Assembly (NCBI RefSeq): GCF_900120195.1
Contig: NZ_LT635539.1
Span: forward strand, 3,092,661 to 3,156,660
Reading direction: 5' to 3'
Length of the DNA stretch: 64,000 bases
Source of the DNA: Blautia sp. Marseille-P3087
GTDB taxonomy: Bacteria; Bacillota; Clostridia; Lachnospirales; Lachnospiraceae
Positions 8,453 to 17,611 of this stretch are shown here, in pieces. Below the pieces are notes generated by a model. It was given only the letters and a program-made list of their open reading frames with translations, was not told the origin of the DNA and searched no databases. Position 1 is the first letter of the stretch; each line of letters starts with the position of its first letter. A program made the position numbers and the translations under genes.

Positions 8453-9493
8453 ATGGATTGGAATAAATATAGAGAAGATTTTTTAATTAAAGCGAAAAAT
8501 CAAAAGAAAGATAAAAAATACTGTGATAAATGGTTAAGCTATGCACATAATTTATATGAACAAGAACTTCCTATTATTTATAATCAAGAGCACTTCTGTA
8601 AATTGGTAGGCTATATGCCAGAATATGTCTATGCAGCTTCTAATTCTGCAGATCATTTTTATCGCACTTTTTTTATCCCCAAAAAGAGCGGAGGATTGAG
8701 AAAAATTTGTGAGCCGTTACCTAATCTTAAAGAAATTCAAAAATGGATTTTAGAAACTATATTAAGTAAGATGCAGGTAAGTGTATATGCGAAAGCATAT
8801 ATAAAAGGGAAAAATGTGAAAGAGAATGCGAGATTTCATAGAGCTCAGAAAAAAGTACTTTCTTTAGATATTCAAGATTTTTTTTCAAAAATTTCTCCGT
8901 TTTTAGTGTATGAAACATTTATAAATGTGGGATATAATAAAGATGTTTCGATGATGATAACAATGTTATGTTGTAAAGAAGGAGGATTGCCGCAAGGTGC
9001 ACCAACGAGTGCATTGTTATCTAATATTATAATGAAAAATTTTGATAATGTTATAGGGGATTATATAATAAAAAATAAGATTAGGTATACTCGTTATGCA
9101 GATGATATGACATTTTCAGGAGAGTTTGATGAATTAGAAATAATTAGGTTGGTAAGGCATGAGTTAAAAAAATATGGATTTTGTTTAAATGGAAAGAAAA
9201 CAAGACTGAGGCAAGAAGGTCAGAGACAAGAAGTTACTGGAATAATTGTTAATAAAAAATTGCAAATATCAAAAGATCAACGAAAAAAAATTCGTCAGGA
9301 AATTTATTTTATAAAAAAATATGGATTGCAATCTCATTTGACATATACAAATGAGCAGCGAAAAGGTTATATTGAACACTTATTTGGAAAAATAAGTTAT
9401 GCTTTATATATTAATCCTAAAGATGAAGAATTAAAAGAATATCGTGAGTTTTTATTGCAATATAAAAGTAATAGTGAGATTTCTTTAAATTAA
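8453..9493 (+). CDS. ret: Retron reverse transcriptase
   Basis: 346 residues. Retron hallmarks are all present: NARFH (125-129, the NAxxH motif of region X), catalytic Asp in SLDIQDFF (near 139), LPQGAPTS (179-186), the YADD active site (215-218) and VTG (261-263, region Y). The length is typical. It makes msDNA by priming from the branching G of the upstream msr. The ATG is 6 bases after the a2 repeat. Base composition is strongly AT-rich, as for the two effector genes upstream, suggesting that the whole unit moved together. A terminator follows. Confidence 0.95.
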   Translation: MDWNKYREDFLIKAKNQKKDKKYCDKWLSYAHNLYEQELPIIYNQEHFCKLVGYMPEYVYAASNSADHFYRTFFIPKKSGGLRKICEPLPNLKEIQKWILETILSKMQVSVYAKAYIKGKNVKENARFHRAQKKVLSLDIQDFFSKISPFLVYETFINVGYNKDVSMMITMLCCKEGGLPQGAPTSALLSNIIMKNFDNVIGDYIIKNKIRYTRYADDMTFSGEFDELEIIRLVRHELKKYGFCLNGKKTRLRQEGQRQEVTGIIVNKKLQISKDQRKKIRQEIYFIKKYGLQSHLTYTNEQRKGYIEHLFGKISYALYINPKDEELKEYREFLLQYKSNSEISLN

Positions 9494-9522
9494 AATTCAG
9501 GGTCAATAGATTATCTTAATTA

Positions 9523-9552
9523 GACCGGATTCTGGAAAGAGTCCGGTTTTTT
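9523..9552 (+). terminator. Intrinsic terminator of the retron operon
   Basis: ACCGGA (9524-9529) pairs with TCCGGT (9542-9547) and is followed by a T-run. It lies 30 bases after the reverse transcriptase stop. Confidence 0.8.
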
Positions 9553-9706
9553 GCATTTTATCTGTAAATGTGCTAGTTACGGAATGTAAAAGAGTGGTGG
9601 AAAATATTGAGGGATGATCTAGTTTAGATAGAGTTGATTGTTTTTTTACATTTATAGATTAGAAGATAAAAGTATATTTGACGGGAGGAGCACTTTTGGA
9701 AAAAAC

Positions 9707-10030
9707 GTGATTAGTGAAATTAATAATGGATTAGAAACAGCTTTTATCAACAGCACAATAGACTCTAATCTTGCCTATAGACCGCAGTTTATCACCAACG
9801 ATCATAAACGTGGGATTAAAGTTCTGACACATATTGAAAATCAATTGATGCACTGTGATGAATTTTCAATTAGTGTGGCTTTCATTAGTCGAAGTGGTTT
9901 TGTGGAGCTGTCGGAAACTCTTAAGGAACTAGAAAGAAGAGGTATCAAGGGACGGATTTTGACTACGGATTATTTACATTTTAGTGATCCGTATGCACTG
10001 GACAGGCTTGCAGCTGGTGCTAGAATATAA
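9707..10030 (+). pseudogene. 5' remnant of a PLD-DUF3427 helicase gene
   Basis: The product ISEINNGLETAF...AYRPQFITNDHKRG...FSISVAFISRSGF...RILTTDYLHFSDPYAL is the N-terminal PLD-like nuclease domain of the ~950-residue DUF3427 superfamily II helicases. The likely start is GTG 9707, matching the usual N-terminus. The frame stops at 10028-10030, so only ~107 residues remain. Just downstream begins IS-derived sequence, so the gene was probably cut by transposon insertion and deletion. These helicases are common in defence and restriction islands. Confidence 0.75.
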
Positions 10031-10269
10031 ATAGTACAAGCCAAAATGAGAAATTCCAAATATATATAAGCATGGTACAATAGAAACATGCTGAAGGAGG
10101 ATCTCATATGAGGCTGTGAGAAAAAGTCTGTAAATAAGATTCTTCTATGATATGCAAGGGTGACAAGCCTGAAAATCAGGCTTCTCACCCTTGTTTTATA
10201 TATAACAGTTGTTGAATGGCATGTCAAGAGCAGGCGGTTTTCCGCCCGTCTTATTCGCCCGTTTATTCG

Positions 10270-10440
10270 TTACTCTGGGAGGCGTCCTTCGTACATAATA
10301 CTCAGTTCACCATACACCTGTGCCCAGTTGCGGATCGTACTGGTCCATTTCTTTGTAGCTTCAAATGTGGCAAGATACAGTGCCTTTAATAGAGCTGTAT
10401 CGCTTGGAAATACGCTTCTCTGGCGATTCAGTTTCCGGTA
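10270..10440 (-). pseudogene. IS256-family transposase, C-terminal piece
   Basis: Read on the minus strand, YRKLNRQRSVFPSDTALLKA and KKWTSTIRNWAQVYGEL are the conserved end of IS256 transposases, closing at a TAA (10270-10272). It continues the N-terminal piece at 13054-14129 exactly once the IS21 copy and one 5-base duplication are removed (NAIESLNSTYR then KLNRQRS). Confidence 0.9.
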
Positions 10441-10534
10441 TGCAGTTTACGGCATCCAGCGGTCGCCATTCTGTTTTAGAACGGCCATTTTCCGAAACCA
10501 ACGGCCGCCCATTTTTTAGTTAGAAGATTACCGC

Positions 10535-11275
10535 TTATCGTGTGTTAATCTTAATCGTGTAGTGTTTTGTAGCTCTCTTCATGATGGAATTGGCAGATAC
10601 CTCATCGTTGAGAATCATTGCTTTCCAGTTATCCGGATCACGTTGTGAGCATACGATGGTGCTTTTTCTCTGCTCGTTCCGCTTCTCGAGAAGCTCAAAG
10701 AGGATTTTAATCTCTCTTTCGTCAGTGATTGTGTGGAGCAGGAAATCATCCAGGATGATCAGTTCCCATTTGAGATACTTCTTCATCTTGCGGGCATATT
10801 TATCGTAATCTTGCTCTTTAAGAGCTACCATGCTTTCCAGAAGTTCCTCGCTGTGAAAGTAACCGACGTTATATCGGTTGCAGGCCTTTATGCCGATAGC
10901 TTTTGCAAGGTAAGATTTTCCGGAATCTGATTCTCCGAGAATACAGACATTGTAACCTCTTTCAATAAAGTCAAAAGAGGAAAGCACCTCTGTTATACCA
11001 GCAGGCAGATACTCCCGCTTGTCAGAGTCCACACAGCCTGACAATTCTTCAGGTGAGCCCTTCAGATGTGCAGCTGTTAAGCGATTCTTTAATGTCGTGC
11101 TGACCTTTTCCTGAAACTGTGGTCCAATCAGTTCTGCAATAAGCGTAAGTCGATCCATTTCCAGAAATCCGGGTTTGTGATACAGATCATCCAATGTAGC
11201 TGCCATAGTGGAAAGCTTAAGTTCGTTCAGTTCATCAACGAGTTCATTTATCAGTGCAGTTCCTGTAAGCATCAT
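10535..11275 (-). CDS. istB: IS21-family helper ATPase IstB
   Basis: 246 residues. LGESDSGKSYLAKAIG is a Walker A motif (the usual PxGxGKT is replaced by ESDSGKS), LIILDDFL is Walker B, and STIVCSQRDPDNW follows as sensor region. IstB is the AAA+ ATPase that delivers target DNA to the IstA transposase. Its start overlaps the istA stop by four bases (ATGA), the standard istAB coupling. Confidence 0.95.
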   Translation of the reverse strand: MMLTGTALINELVDELNELKLSTMAATLDDLYHKPGFLEMDRLTLIAELIGPQFQEKVSTTLKNRLTAAHLKGSPEELSGCVDSDKREYLPAGITEVLSSFDFIERGYNVCILGESDSGKSYLAKAIGIKACNRYNVGYFHSEELLESMVALKEQDYDKYARKMKKYLKWELIILDDFLLHTITDEREIKILFELLEKRNEQRKSTIVCSQRDPDNWKAMILNDEVSANSIMKRATKHYTIKINTR

Positions 11276-12897
11276 TCATCGACCTTCTCTCGTATCTGAT
11301 CAGCAAGAGCCTTGCTGCGTGATAAAAGAATGTCGATACTGGAAGCTTCCGGTGGCATTACATACCCTCCTCGTACCGGTTCTTTCTTTGTAGGTGTGGA
11401 ATGACGGTATCCTGCCTCTCCGAGATCATCTGCTACAACAGATATCGTATTTTTAATAAAGGTATATTTTTGCTTATTCAGAGCAATCGCTTGCTTACAG
11501 CACTCCTCCAGAGCCTTATTGCTATACTTCTTTGTAAAGTTCAGAATACCTAAGCACATACGATAGGTCTGTACTTCGTATGGTCTGGATTTGAGGATCG
11601 TCCGGATAACAGTTTCTGTATTCCTGCCAATGAGCTGCGCTTTCTGGATAAAGTAAGGACCATTCCACTGAGTGAATCCTTTATAGTTATCTGGCAAGTG
11701 TTCAGGATTGGTTGACCACTGTCCTTTGCGGGTAGCTCTGGGCCATTCACAAAGGAACTCTCCGGCAAGAGAATAAATACGAACAACAGTTGAAGATGCC
11801 TTAATAGATACTTTCTTATGCAAAAACGCTTTATCTACGCTATAATAAGCATTGTCAAAGCGTACGTGGAAGTCACTTGACACCTTTGCCGTTTTTCTCT
11901 CCATGTACTCGTAATGCATGGAGGGGAGCGGCATCAATTCAAGTTTCTCTTCTTCCCAATAGTAGCATCTATTGTGTTCTTTCTTCTTGAATGGCTCTTT
12001 ATTCAGAGCCTCCAGTTCCTTCCAGAGATCCTTATTAAACTGTTCCAGTGAGAAATACTGGCGTTCTTCAAGTTTGTGGAAGAGGCCCTTCTCGAGAATG
12101 CCTACTGCGTTTTCTACAGAACTTTTGAACTTCGGCTTACGAACCTTCGCTGGAAGAATAACGGTGCCATAGTGGTCAGCCCAGTCAGCATAATCCTTGT
12201 TTAGTTCAGGTTCAATCCAGTCTTGATTAACGATAACAGCTTGTTTACAGTTATCACAGACTACTAATGCAGGAACTCCACCAAAGTAATTCAATGCATG
12301 ATTATTGACATCAATCCACTGTGGCTCCTTCGTTGAGAGCATTCCTTCTGCATAGATATACTGTGAATAAGGCAGGATAGCTACAAAAACGACGATGGTC
12401 ATAATCTCACCGGTAAGAGGATCTGTCATGGAGAACGTCTGTCCAGCAAAGTCAACTTCCATCTTTTGCGCGACAACAGCATCAAAGTGGGCGGTCTCAT
12501 AATTCTCTTCACACCACTTGTTGTAGAGCTCACAATACTGGCCGTATTGATAGAAACGAGTGCCTTCTTCTTCACACTTTTTCTTATAGCGGTTCCAAAG
12601 AAACATGAGTGCCATGTTTTTACGGGTAGCCATAAGCTTGGCAGCCTCTTCATAATCAGGTAACTCGATGTTCTCATTTCGACCTCCTGATCCAGGTACA
12701 GATCCATACACCTTCAGGGCAATACCATAGTTAGTGATGCCTGCTGGTAATGGATAGCTCAGATCTTCGCACTTCTTGAATGCTCTCAAGAAGTCATTAA
12801 CGCCAGACTTGCTGAAACCAGTCTGACGAGCTATTTCGCTACCGGACATTGATAGCGCGTAGTGTTTGATAATGATGTCCTTGTAATCCAACTGCAT
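11272..12897 (-). CDS. istA: IS21-family transposase IstA
   Basis: 541 residues. The N-terminus has a helix-turn-helix (GSEIARQTGFSKSGVNDFLR). The catalytic core starts at MEVDFAGQTF (first Asp), continues through LVVCDNCKQAV (second Asp) and KFKSSVENAVGILE (Glu), the DDE triad. A C-terminal beta-barrel region with VRFDNAYYSV follows. The length is normal and I see no break, so it should be active. It is transcribed with istB from the end near 13053. Confidence 0.95.
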   Translation of the reverse strand: MQLDYKDIIIKHYALSMSGSEIARQTGFSKSGVNDFLRAFKKCEDLSYPLPAGITNYGIALKVYGSVPGSGGRNENIELPDYEEAAKLMATRKNMALMFLWNRYKKKCEEEGTRFYQYGQYCELYNKWCEENYETAHFDAVVAQKMEVDFAGQTFSMTDPLTGEIMTIVVFVAILPYSQYIYAEGMLSTKEPQWIDVNNHALNYFGGVPALVVCDNCKQAVIVNQDWIEPELNKDYADWADHYGTVILPAKVRKPKFKSSVENAVGILEKGLFHKLEERQYFSLEQFNKDLWKELEALNKEPFKKKEHNRCYYWEEEKLELMPLPSMHYEYMERKTAKVSSDFHVRFDNAYYSVDKAFLHKKVSIKASSTVVRIYSLAGEFLCEWPRATRKGQWSTNPEHLPDNYKGFTQWNGPYFIQKAQLIGRNTETVIRTILKSRPYEVQTYRMCLGILNFTKKYSNKALEECCKQAIALNKQKYTFIKNTISVVADDLGEAGYRHSTPTKKEPVRGGYVMPPEASSIDILLSRSKALADQIREKVDE

Positions 12898-13053
12898 ACA
12901 TTATCCTCCTTAAAATGATGTATTCACCATCCCTGAGATGGCTACTATCATTATAAGGATTAGATTACACAGACTGGTAGCAATTCGGCTGTTCAGAAAC
13001 GGAATGCGACCGTTTTGCTTCGCAAATCCGGCCGTTTAGCTTCGCAATATGCA

Positions 13054-14129
13054 CGGTAGGTAGAATTCAGGGATTCAATAGCATTTGTCGTATAAATCAC
13101 CGTTCTGACCGTCGTTGAAAATTTAAAGATCGGCGAGATTGCGTCCCAGTTATCCTTCCAGCGCTTCATGGAATTCGGATATTTCGGTGTCCATTTTTCT
13201 GTTACACGCTCTAAGGCTGCCAGAGCTTTCTTTTCATCTGTGGCCTGATAAATGGTTTTCAGATCCGTAGCGAAGGCTTTTCTGTCTTTATCCGGGACAT
13301 ATTTCAACGTGTTTCTTACCTGGTGTACAATACAGCGCTGGTATTCCGTCTTTGGAAAAGCTGCTGCGATCGCTTCTTTGATTCCGGTTAAACCATCGGC
13401 ACAGATGATTAATACATCTTTGACACCACGATTTTTCAGTTCATTCATAATGGAAAGCCAGTATTTTGCGCTTTCGTTATCGCCAACACTGATGGTTAAA
13501 ACTTCTTTTTTTCCTTCCGTGTTGATTCCCAGAATCACGTAAGCAGCAAGCTTTCGGATCACGCCATTATCCCTTACAGAATAATGGATTGCATCAATGT
13601 AGAGAATGGGATAGACCTCGTCCAGTGGCCGGTTCTGCCAGTCTTCGATCTGTGGTAGGATCTTATCAGTCACATCAGAAATAAAGCTTTCAGAAGTTTC
13701 AAAGCCATAAATATCTTCGATGGTTTCGGAAATCTGCCGGGTAGTCATTCCTTTGGCATACATGGAAATGATCTTCTGATCAATATCGGAAATATCTTTC
13801 TGACGTTTTTTCACAACCTGTGGTTCAAACGTTGATTTGCGATCCTGTGGCACTTCGATTTCCATCGAGCCATACCGGCTGTTGACCTGTTTCCGCTTAT
13901 AACCATTGCGATAATCATCATTATCTGAGCGTTCGGATTTTTCGTAACCAAGATGATCATCCATTTCAGCTTCCATCATTTCCTTAATGGTGCCGCCTAA
14001 AAGATCCTTGAGCGCATCCTGAATGTCTTCTGCAGACTGGATATCATACTCTTCCAGGAGCTGATGGATAATGTTTCGCTTTCCTTCTGTCATTTGTACA
14101 CGATGTACAGGTTTCTTTTGTCTTGCCAT
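13054..14129 (-). pseudogene. IS256-family transposase, N-terminal piece
   Basis: The first ~360 codons are intact: MVDHLGYEKSE-like region, DDE residues in YIDAIHY, ICADGLTG and TNAIESLNS. The normal sequence stops at NSTYR where the IS21 copy begins. The frame then runs ~20 codons into IS21 DNA and ends near 12993. The gene is inactivated because the C-terminal ~57 residues lie on the far side of IS21 (10270-10440). The start is preceded by GGAGGGCC. Confidence 0.9.
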
Positions 14130-14218
14130 AATAAAAGGCCCTCCTAATGATATTTATTGTATCATAGAAGAACCTTATAAACATTATTTTACAGAAAAAG
14201 TTTCATACTCTCTCTTAT

Positions 14219-14287
14219 ATGGCAAAGCAACATGACAAACAATTTAAACTTGACGCAGTCCAGTATTATCAGGATCACAAAGATTGA
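14219..14287 (+). pseudogene. IS3-family orfA, N-terminal remnant
   Basis: ATG 14219 opens MAKQHDKQFKLDAVQYYQDH, the N-terminus of IS3-type orfA (helix-turn-helix) proteins, and stops after 22 codons at a TGA. The matching ribosome binding site (GAAGGAGGATCTCATATG, 10093-10110) lies on the other side of the IS256 element, so IS256 landed on this start codon. The rest of the IS3 copy is lost where ISL3-type DNA begins. Confidence 0.75.
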
Positions 14288-14303
14288 ATAATCCGGTGCC
14301 CGT

Positions 14304-16072
14304 GGCTCTTCCGCAATTATCCGTTATTATTGTTATATCCCATGTACCTCAACTTTGCTTCAAGCAACTGCCTGCCACATCTTCCATACATTGTACGTTT
14401 TATCATTTTTAATCTGCTATTAGTTCCTTCCACAAATCCATTACTGTAATCATATGCTACAGCATTTTCAACTGCATCTATATCTCTTTTTAATCCCTCA
14501 GCAAAACTTCTTAAGGGTTTAAGAAGATTTTTACTATATTTTTCAACAAATAAATAGAGCATTGGCACATTATGATTTTTAAAAATATTTCTAAACTCTC
14601 TTATGCAGCATTGAAGTTCCCAAATATTTGGATACTTTTCATAAATATATTCCTTATGATTATCTGAAAGCTCAGTATTCATCCACATGTACCTAAACAC
14701 ACCTTCTCGTGTAATATAATCTTTATCTTTTCCCTTACTGCCGGTTTTGTATTTTAAACACTCCGTCATTGTTCTGACATATGGCTGTGGCTCAAAACAT
14801 TTATTTTCTTTTTGCTCTATTTTGCACAAATAATCAAAAGCATTGCTTTTGAATCCAGAATATCCTTTTTCGTATATTGCCTTTACAGTTTTGCTTTTAC
14901 TCCATCCTTCTTTAAGACAATCTATAATAAAATCATGAAATGGATCAAGTTTGCTTTGATGAATTCCATACATACTTAATTCTTTTGGATCACCTTTACG
15001 ATATTTTGCAATTGTGTTGCGACCTATTCCCATACGTTTGGCAATTTCACGGTAACTACAGCCTTCTTTTAAAAAATTTTGCATTTGGCAGATCATTTGA
15101 TAACGTTTTTCTGAAAAAGCAGCATAATTATCCACATCAGATGCGATTTTTTTTACAATGTTCTTCTGCATCGATAAATGTATCATTGTGTGGGATACTT
15201 ATTGTTGCAGGGATTTCTTGATTCAGAGCTTTTTTTATTGTTTCCAGTAGGTTCTGATGTAAATGAAATCGGTCTGCCACTTGCATTGCATCGGGTAATT
15301 CTTCTGATATTACTTTCGCATATGCACTTGCCCTATCTCTTGTAACCACTTTAACATTTTTATTATTCTTAAGCCATTCCCGCAATGTATCCCCATTTCT
15401 TCCATTCAACAATGTTATAGGCTCGTGCGTTTTTTCATTTACTATGATCGTCCCATATGTATGGCGCTTTTTATATGCAAAATCATCCACACCTATTACA
15501 TCACTAACTTCCGGTTGGGGAAGAGATTCATATCTTTTTAAAAGTAATCGTATTACGGTATCACCACTAGTTTTTATCCCTAATGTGTGGCAGACACGGG
15601 CACAGCCTTCACAACTGGTTTCAAGAGCCAATGTACAGATAAAATCAGCACATCTTTCTGTCATACGACTATAATTATTAAGGAATCCATCAAAAGTCTC
15701 AGCAATAGAAATAACCTCACATTCGTCATTCAAACATGCATACTCATGTGAACAAATTTCAAGTTGAACATTTTTGCCTAAAATAGGTAAATCCTGTACT
15801 TTACGAGTATATGTTCCATGATATTTTTGTGTTATACGATTACACTTTGGACATTTACAGCTGCTTGAAGTTGATTTCATCTGAATTATAATTTTATCAC
15901 TTTGCTGATCAATATCTGTTATCATCAAATCCTTTTCCGGGTAAAATTTATCTAAGCATAATGTATTATTAGACTTTGCCATAAATAATTCTCCTCATAC
16001 ATCCTAATACAAACATTATACTATATATCTGATCATGCTAAAAGAGCCAAAACGGATAATTGCGGAAGAGCC
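14304..16072 (-). mobile_element. ISL3-family insertion sequence
   Basis: 1769 bases bounded by perfect 22-bp inverted repeats beginning GGCTCTTCCGCAATTATCCG (14304-14325 and 16051-16072). Similarity of the flanks (AATCCGGTGCCCGT and the reverse complement of AGAGAGCCCCGGAAT) may extend the repeats outward. I find no 8-base target duplication, so the copy may have lost its original flank through deletion. It carries one frameshifted transposase gene. Confidence 0.85.
14317..15982 (-). pseudogene. ISL3-family transposase, frameshifted
   Basis: The first part (15982 down to about 15145) has the zinc-finger region CKCPKCNRITQKYHG, then DVIGVDDFAYKK and VVTRDRASAYAKV with catalytic Asp residues. 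The second part (about 15150 down to 14317) holds REIAKRMGIGRNTIAKY and the catalytic-Glu end YSNGFVEGTNSRLKMIKR. The two frames meet at a run of eight A (T on the + strand, 15145-15153). Removing one A joins them into a normal-length transposase. It is either a one-base insertion or transcriptional slippage at this run. Confidence 0.85.
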
Positions 16073-16102
16073 AGAGAGCCCCGGAATAATCATGACATAC
16101 AG

Positions 16103-16585
16103 TTGGTAAAAGATTTGTGGCTGTATACAATAACAAAAATTGTACAGTTAGGATGTGATGATCCATTTGAAACAGAAAATACAGCGCAGGATATTATGGA
16201 TAAATTAGAAATTGACCACGAGATTTCGGTTTCTGAACATTTGAATGCCATGGAATGGAACGGAGCATATCAAAAATATATTGAAAGTGCATTTGGAGAA
16301 AACCTTATATATCCGGGAATGTTCTGGGAAATGTTGGCATGTATGAATGGCAGGGAAGAACAAGATGGCGATGATGTTACAATTTATTTTGTCAAGAAGT
16401 ATTTGGATTTTTTGAAGGCGTTTGGAAATTATTTGAAATTATGTAATCAAAACATGGATTATGATGAGGTGATGCAGGAATACATTAATGATTTTTTTTA
16501 TAAACAAAGGGGAATTGGAGAGAAAATGGGACAATATACTGATCAGTCATTATTAAATCCACTTGTTAATAATTCAGAGAAGTAA
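16103..16585 (+). CDS. Hypothetical protein, probably 5'-truncated
   Basis: About 160 residues from a TTG, with no good ribosome binding site, and the frame stays open back to the ISL3 end at 16072. The product is acidic and helical (ETENTAQDIMDKLEIDHEI, WEMLACMNGREEQDGDD). I do not recognise it. It looks like the C-terminal part of a larger gene cut by the insertion sequence. Its AT-rich composition matches the defence-island genes. Confidence 0.45.
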   Translation: MVKDLWLYTITKIVQLGCDDPFETENTAQDIMDKLEIDHEISVSEHLNAMEWNGAYQKYIESAFGENLIYPGMFWEMLACMNGREEQDGDDVTIYFVKKYLDFLKAFGNYLKLCNQNMDYDEVMQEYINDFFYKQRGIGEKMGQYTDQSLLNPLVNNSEK

Positions 16586-16687
16586 AAAACGATAAGGTTT
16601 CAGATTGACGAGTGCTGTAAACCAAGTATAAGATTAAGACACGTTGAAGGTGCACTGTTTCAATAATAATTCTTGGAGGATACTATA

Positions 16688-17587
16688 ATGAATGGATTGA
16701 AATATATAAGAACACGCTGCAATTTATCGTTAAGTGAGTTGGCAGATATGATTGGGGTAAGCAGACAGGCATTAAGTTTCTGGGAAAATGGAAGAAAAGA
16801 TATTCCGGAACAAAGATTGGAACAGCTGGCGGAATTCTTTGGTGTTAACAGAGAATTTCTGGGAGAAATCTCGGATGAGATGAAAAATGAACTCATCGAT
16901 AAAGCAATGTTTCGTTATGATGAGAATGGAAAAGAATATTATCGTTTTAGACCACAGGAGGGTGTGACGAGTCTGGATCAAACCAGAGTTTCTTTCTTTT
17001 TTGATAATTCACAAAAAAGTCTGGATGAAGAATATATTCTGGCAAGGCATAAGAAACAGGAGATGCTTGAGGCAATAAAGAATATCATTAAATGGACGGA
17101 AAATGCGGGAAGTATTTCTGCGCAAATTGTATGTATCAATCGAGGATGTTATGTTTATGGTATGATTAATGAAATGATGGAGGAAATGAAGAAAAAGGAT
17201 GCTCATCTAAAAATGCCGTTTTTCTATGAATTGGTAGATGTGTGGAAAGCAATGCTTGTAGCGTATGGTATAATAGATAAGGAAGAAATCAGTAAATGCG
17301 ACAGAAAAAAGAGTTATTGTGGCGAAGATAGAGAATGGATTTTAGAATTGAGCAAGCAAATTAAAGAACATTGGGACACAGAATATGTTTATTGTGAAGA
17401 ATATCGTCAAGATATGCAGAACAAATTGAAAGTCAAAGAGACTGAGCTCAAAGAAACGAAAAGTCTTGAGGAGCAGATTGCAGATATAGAAAATGACAGA
17501 AAAGAATTTATTATGAGCCGTACATTAATGGAGAAAAAGAATTGCGTGAGCTCAATGAAGAATACAGAGGCAACACAGGGATTGTGA
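16688..17587 (+). CDS. Xre-family transcriptional regulator
   Basis: 299 residues from ATG 16688, preceded by TTGGAGGA. Residues 1-60 are a HTH_3 domain (LSLSELADMIGVSRQALSFWENGRKDIPEQRLEQL, recognisable as a phage-repressor-type fold). The remaining ~240 residues are helical, with a basic coiled-coil end (KVKETELKETKSLEEQIADI), and have no family I recognise. It lies 24 bases before the ArsC/Spx-like gene. Confidence 0.05.
   Translation: MNGLKYIRTRCNLSLSELADMIGVSRQALSFWENGRKDIPEQRLEQLAEFFGVNREFLGEISDEMKNELIDKAMFRYDENGKEYYRFRPQEGVTSLDQTRVSFFFDNSQKSLDEEYILARHKKQEMLEAIKNIIKWTENAGSISAQIVCINRGCYVYGMINEMMEEMKKKDAHLKMPFFYELVDVWKAMLVAYGIIDKEEISKCDRKKSYCGEDREWILELSKQIKEHWDTEYVYCEEYRQDMQNKLKVKETELKETKSLEEQIADIENDRKEFIMSRTLMEKKNCVSSMKNTEATQGL
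16688..17587 (+). CDS. Xre-type regulator with long C-terminal region
   Basis: 299 residues from ATG 16688, chosen because TTGGAGGA sits 7 bases upstream. Residues 5-60 form a HTH_3 domain (LADMIGVSRQALSFWENGRK as core). The remaining ~240 residues are helical and end in a charged coiled coil (about 240-280). That part matches nothing I recognise. It is longer than a simple repressor, so it probably senses a ligand or partner protein. It ends 24 bases before the ArsC/Spx-like gene. Confidence 0.8.
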   Translation: MNGLKYIRTRCNLSLSELADMIGVSRQALSFWENGRKDIPEQRLEQLAEFFGVNREFLGEISDEMKNELIDKAMFRYDENGKEYYRFRPQEGVTSLDQTRVSFFFDNSQKSLDEEYILARHKKQEMLEAIKNIIKWTENAGSISAQIVCINRGCYVYGMINEMMEEMKKKDAHLKMPFFYELVDVWKAMLVAYGIIDKEEISKCDRKKSYCGEDREWILELSKQIKEHWDTEYVYCEEYRQDMQNKLKVKETELKETKSLEEQIADIENDRKEFIMSRTLMEKKNCVSSMKNTEATQGL

Positions 17588-17611
17588 AATAGGTAGCATT
17601 AGGAGAATAAG

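Larger units (their letters stand above)
10441..13053 (-). mobile_element. IS21-family insertion sequence, apparently intact
   Basis: 2613 bases with both istA and istB open. It starts TGCAGTTTACGG and ends GCAATATGCA, giving TG...CA ends, flanked by the 5-base target duplication CGGTA (10436-10440 and 13054-13058). Subterminal copies of AACGGCC/GACCGTT-like motifs at both ends look like the multiple transposase-binding repeats of IS21. It is inserted in the IS256-family transposase gene, so it is the youngest layer of this pile-up. Confidence 0.9.
10111..14212 (-). mobile_element. IS256-family element, interrupted by an IS21 element
   Basis: The transposase on the minus strand is split by the IS21 copy (10441-13053). 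Without it the element is about 1.5 kb, normal for IS256. Left end AGGCTGTGAGAAAAAGTCTG and the reverse complement of the right end (GAGTATGAAACTTTTTCTG) form imperfect inverted repeats. Flanks TCTCATATG (10102-10110) and TCTTATATG (14213-14221) are a 9-base target duplication with one mismatch. The duplication falls on the ribosome binding site/start region of an IS3-type orfA. Exact ends are uncertain by 1-2 bases. Confidence 0.7.

Noticed and set aside
14296..14303. Target-site duplication for the ISL3 copy
   Set aside because: The 8 bases left (GTGCCCGT) and right (AGAGAGCC) of the inverted repeats do not match.
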